A DNA stretch of 33,156 bases from Clostridiaceae bacterium (lineage in GTDB: Bacteria > Bacillota > Clostridia > Lachnospirales > Lachnospiraceae). The position numbers were made by a program, and so were the translations under genes. Positions within the stretch are counted from its first letter, which is position 1; each line of letters begins with the position of its first letter. The stretch spans positions 1 to 33,156 of the forward strand of contig JAGZXV010000039.1 of assembly GCA_018378255.1 (NCBI GenBank). Reading direction: 5' to 3'. This document shows, piece after piece, positions 32,423 to 33,156 of the stretch. The notes below the pieces were generated by a model. It saw only the letters and a program-made list of their open reading frames with translations, was not told the DNA's origin and did no database searches.

Positions 32423-32503
32423 GTGACGGTTCAGTACAGCTCCTCTTCTTGACCAAAAAGCGCGCCTTTCTTCACCAATTTCCCCGCCGTCCTGAACTGT
32501 TAC
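32423..32503. repeat. Imperfect 12-bp inverted repeat downstream of recG
   Basis: GTGACGGTTCAG (32423-32434) and CTGAACTGTTAC (32492-32503) would pair along all 12 positions in a plus-strand RNA, with two G-U pairs. In a minus-strand RNA the same two positions are mismatches. The arms are 57 bases apart. No coding sequence lies between them, and no clear T tail marks it as a terminator. Confidence 0.4.
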
Positions 32504-32510
32504 CTAACTA

Positions 32511-33156
32511 TTATAAATTCAGCTTTTCATAACTTTTTTCTAAAAAACTGTCCATTTTCCGTTTTAATTCTCTGTGTTCTTCCTTCTCAAGCCTTTCATC
32601 CAGTTCAAACAAACGCTTCACCTCGCCGGCCACAGTTTTCAGGATATTGGCGTCTGTGAAAATATCAGCCAGCTTAAATTCCAGATCTCCGCTCTGTCGG
32701 ATGCCGAAAATATCCCCCGGCCCTCTCAGCTTCAAATCCTCAGATGCAATGTAAAAACCGTCATTGGACCTGTTCAGGATGTCCAGCCGCTCCTGGGTTC
32801 CATCCTGATCGGAACAGTTCACCATAATACAGTAGGATTGGTATTTTCCTCTTCCCACCCGTCCTCTCAGCTGATGAAGCTGGGCCAGGCCGAACCGTTC
32901 TGCATTCTCTATCATCATAACGGTGGCATTGGGCACGTTGACGCCAACTTCCACAACCGTGGTGGATACCAGAACCTGAATCTCATTGGCCGCAAACCGT
33001 TCCATGATCGCATTTTTTTCCTTTGCCTTCATCTTGCCATGAAGATATTCCACATGAATTGCCGGAGACAGCTCTTTTTTCAGTATTTTGGTATAATCGA
33101 TGACATTCTCAGCCTCGATCATCTCGCTCTCTTCTACCATGGGGCAGATCACATAC
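32511..33156 (-). CDS. recG: ATP-dependent DNA helicase RecG, C-terminal part (cut by window edge)
   Basis: This is the C-terminal part of the helicase that remodels stalled replication forks and branched DNA; the gene runs off the right end, where the frame is still open (YVICPMVEES at the edge). Present are helicase motifs V and VI (STTVVEVGVNVPNA, QLHQLRGRVGRG), the downstream LKLRGPGDIFGIRQSG segment, and the C-terminal tail ending LEKSYEKLNL. About 215 residues are visible, so the N-terminal wedge and first helicase domain lie outside the window. Confidence 0.96.
   Translation of the reverse strand, partial: YVICPMVEESEMIEAENVIDYTKILKKELSPAIHVEYLHGKMKAKEKNAIMERFAANEIQVLVSTTVVEVGVNVPNATVMMIENAERFGLAQLHQLRGRVGRGKYQSYCIMVNCSDQDGTQERLDILNRSNDGFYIASEDLKLRGPGDIFGIRQSGDLEFKLADIFTDANILKTVAGEVKRLFELDERLEKEEHRELKRKMDSFLEKSYEKLNL

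Noticed and set aside
1..33156. Mobile element, phage, CRISPR, toxin-antitoxin or other defence system.
   Set aside because: No transposase, integrase, repeat-spacer pattern, attachment-site pair or defence-type domain was found. The window is ordinary core genome.

Overview
The window reads as a chromosomal core region of an anaerobic, spore-forming Firmicute, most likely a Lachnospiraceae (Clostridium cluster XIVa) member. The basis is the presence of spoIVA, yqfC and yqfD; a BofC-like protein; the DUF512-der-plsY-gpsA order; strong AGGAGG-type ribosome binding sites; and the long, divergent clostridial-type PRPP synthetase. This is inferred from family content and cannot fix the species. 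Nearly everything is on the minus strand; only prs is on the plus strand. No tRNA, rRNA, CRISPR array, insertion sequence, phage gene or integrase was seen, and no gap between genes exceeds 300 bases. Bases 1-59 lie downstream of proA and hold nothing I can name.

Layout, read from right to left because transcription mostly runs that way: recG (cut by the window edge), an SseB-like gene, then convergent prs with a shared bidirectional terminator. Divergent from prs is the DUF512-der-plsY-gpsA operon. Next come a complete branched-chain amino-acid ABC transporter (livJ, terminator and second promoter, livH-M-G-F), a small HD-domain gene, spoIVA with a good sigma-E-type promoter, and a beta-CASP metallo-hydrolase coupled to rnhA. 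After that are an LprI-like (DUF1311) envelope protein, a 41-residue membrane protein, alaS and rpsU.

The left third holds a tightly coupled operon yqfC-yqfD-phoH-ybeY-DUF3048-lipid flippase, with overlapping genes and a candidate sigma-E promoter in front. It is followed by a BofC-like gene, two flavoprotein genes, and proline synthesis (proB ... proA) interrupted by a DUF896 gene and 5-formyltetrahydrofolate cyclo-ligase.

Functional themes are translation and ribosome maturation (alaS, rpsU, ybeY, der), phospholipid synthesis (gpsA, plsY), proline synthesis, amino-acid import, sporulation and RNA processing. I found no convincing undescribed defence or mobile system. The points most worth a second look are regulatory: the sigma-E-like promoters, a perfect hairpin in the livJ leader, a leader hairpin before an atypical prs, and the liv operon placed between gpsA and spoIVA. 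An LprI-like protein without the family cysteines and a 41-residue protein are also notable. Several gene starts are corrected here on the basis of ribosome binding sites or promoters.
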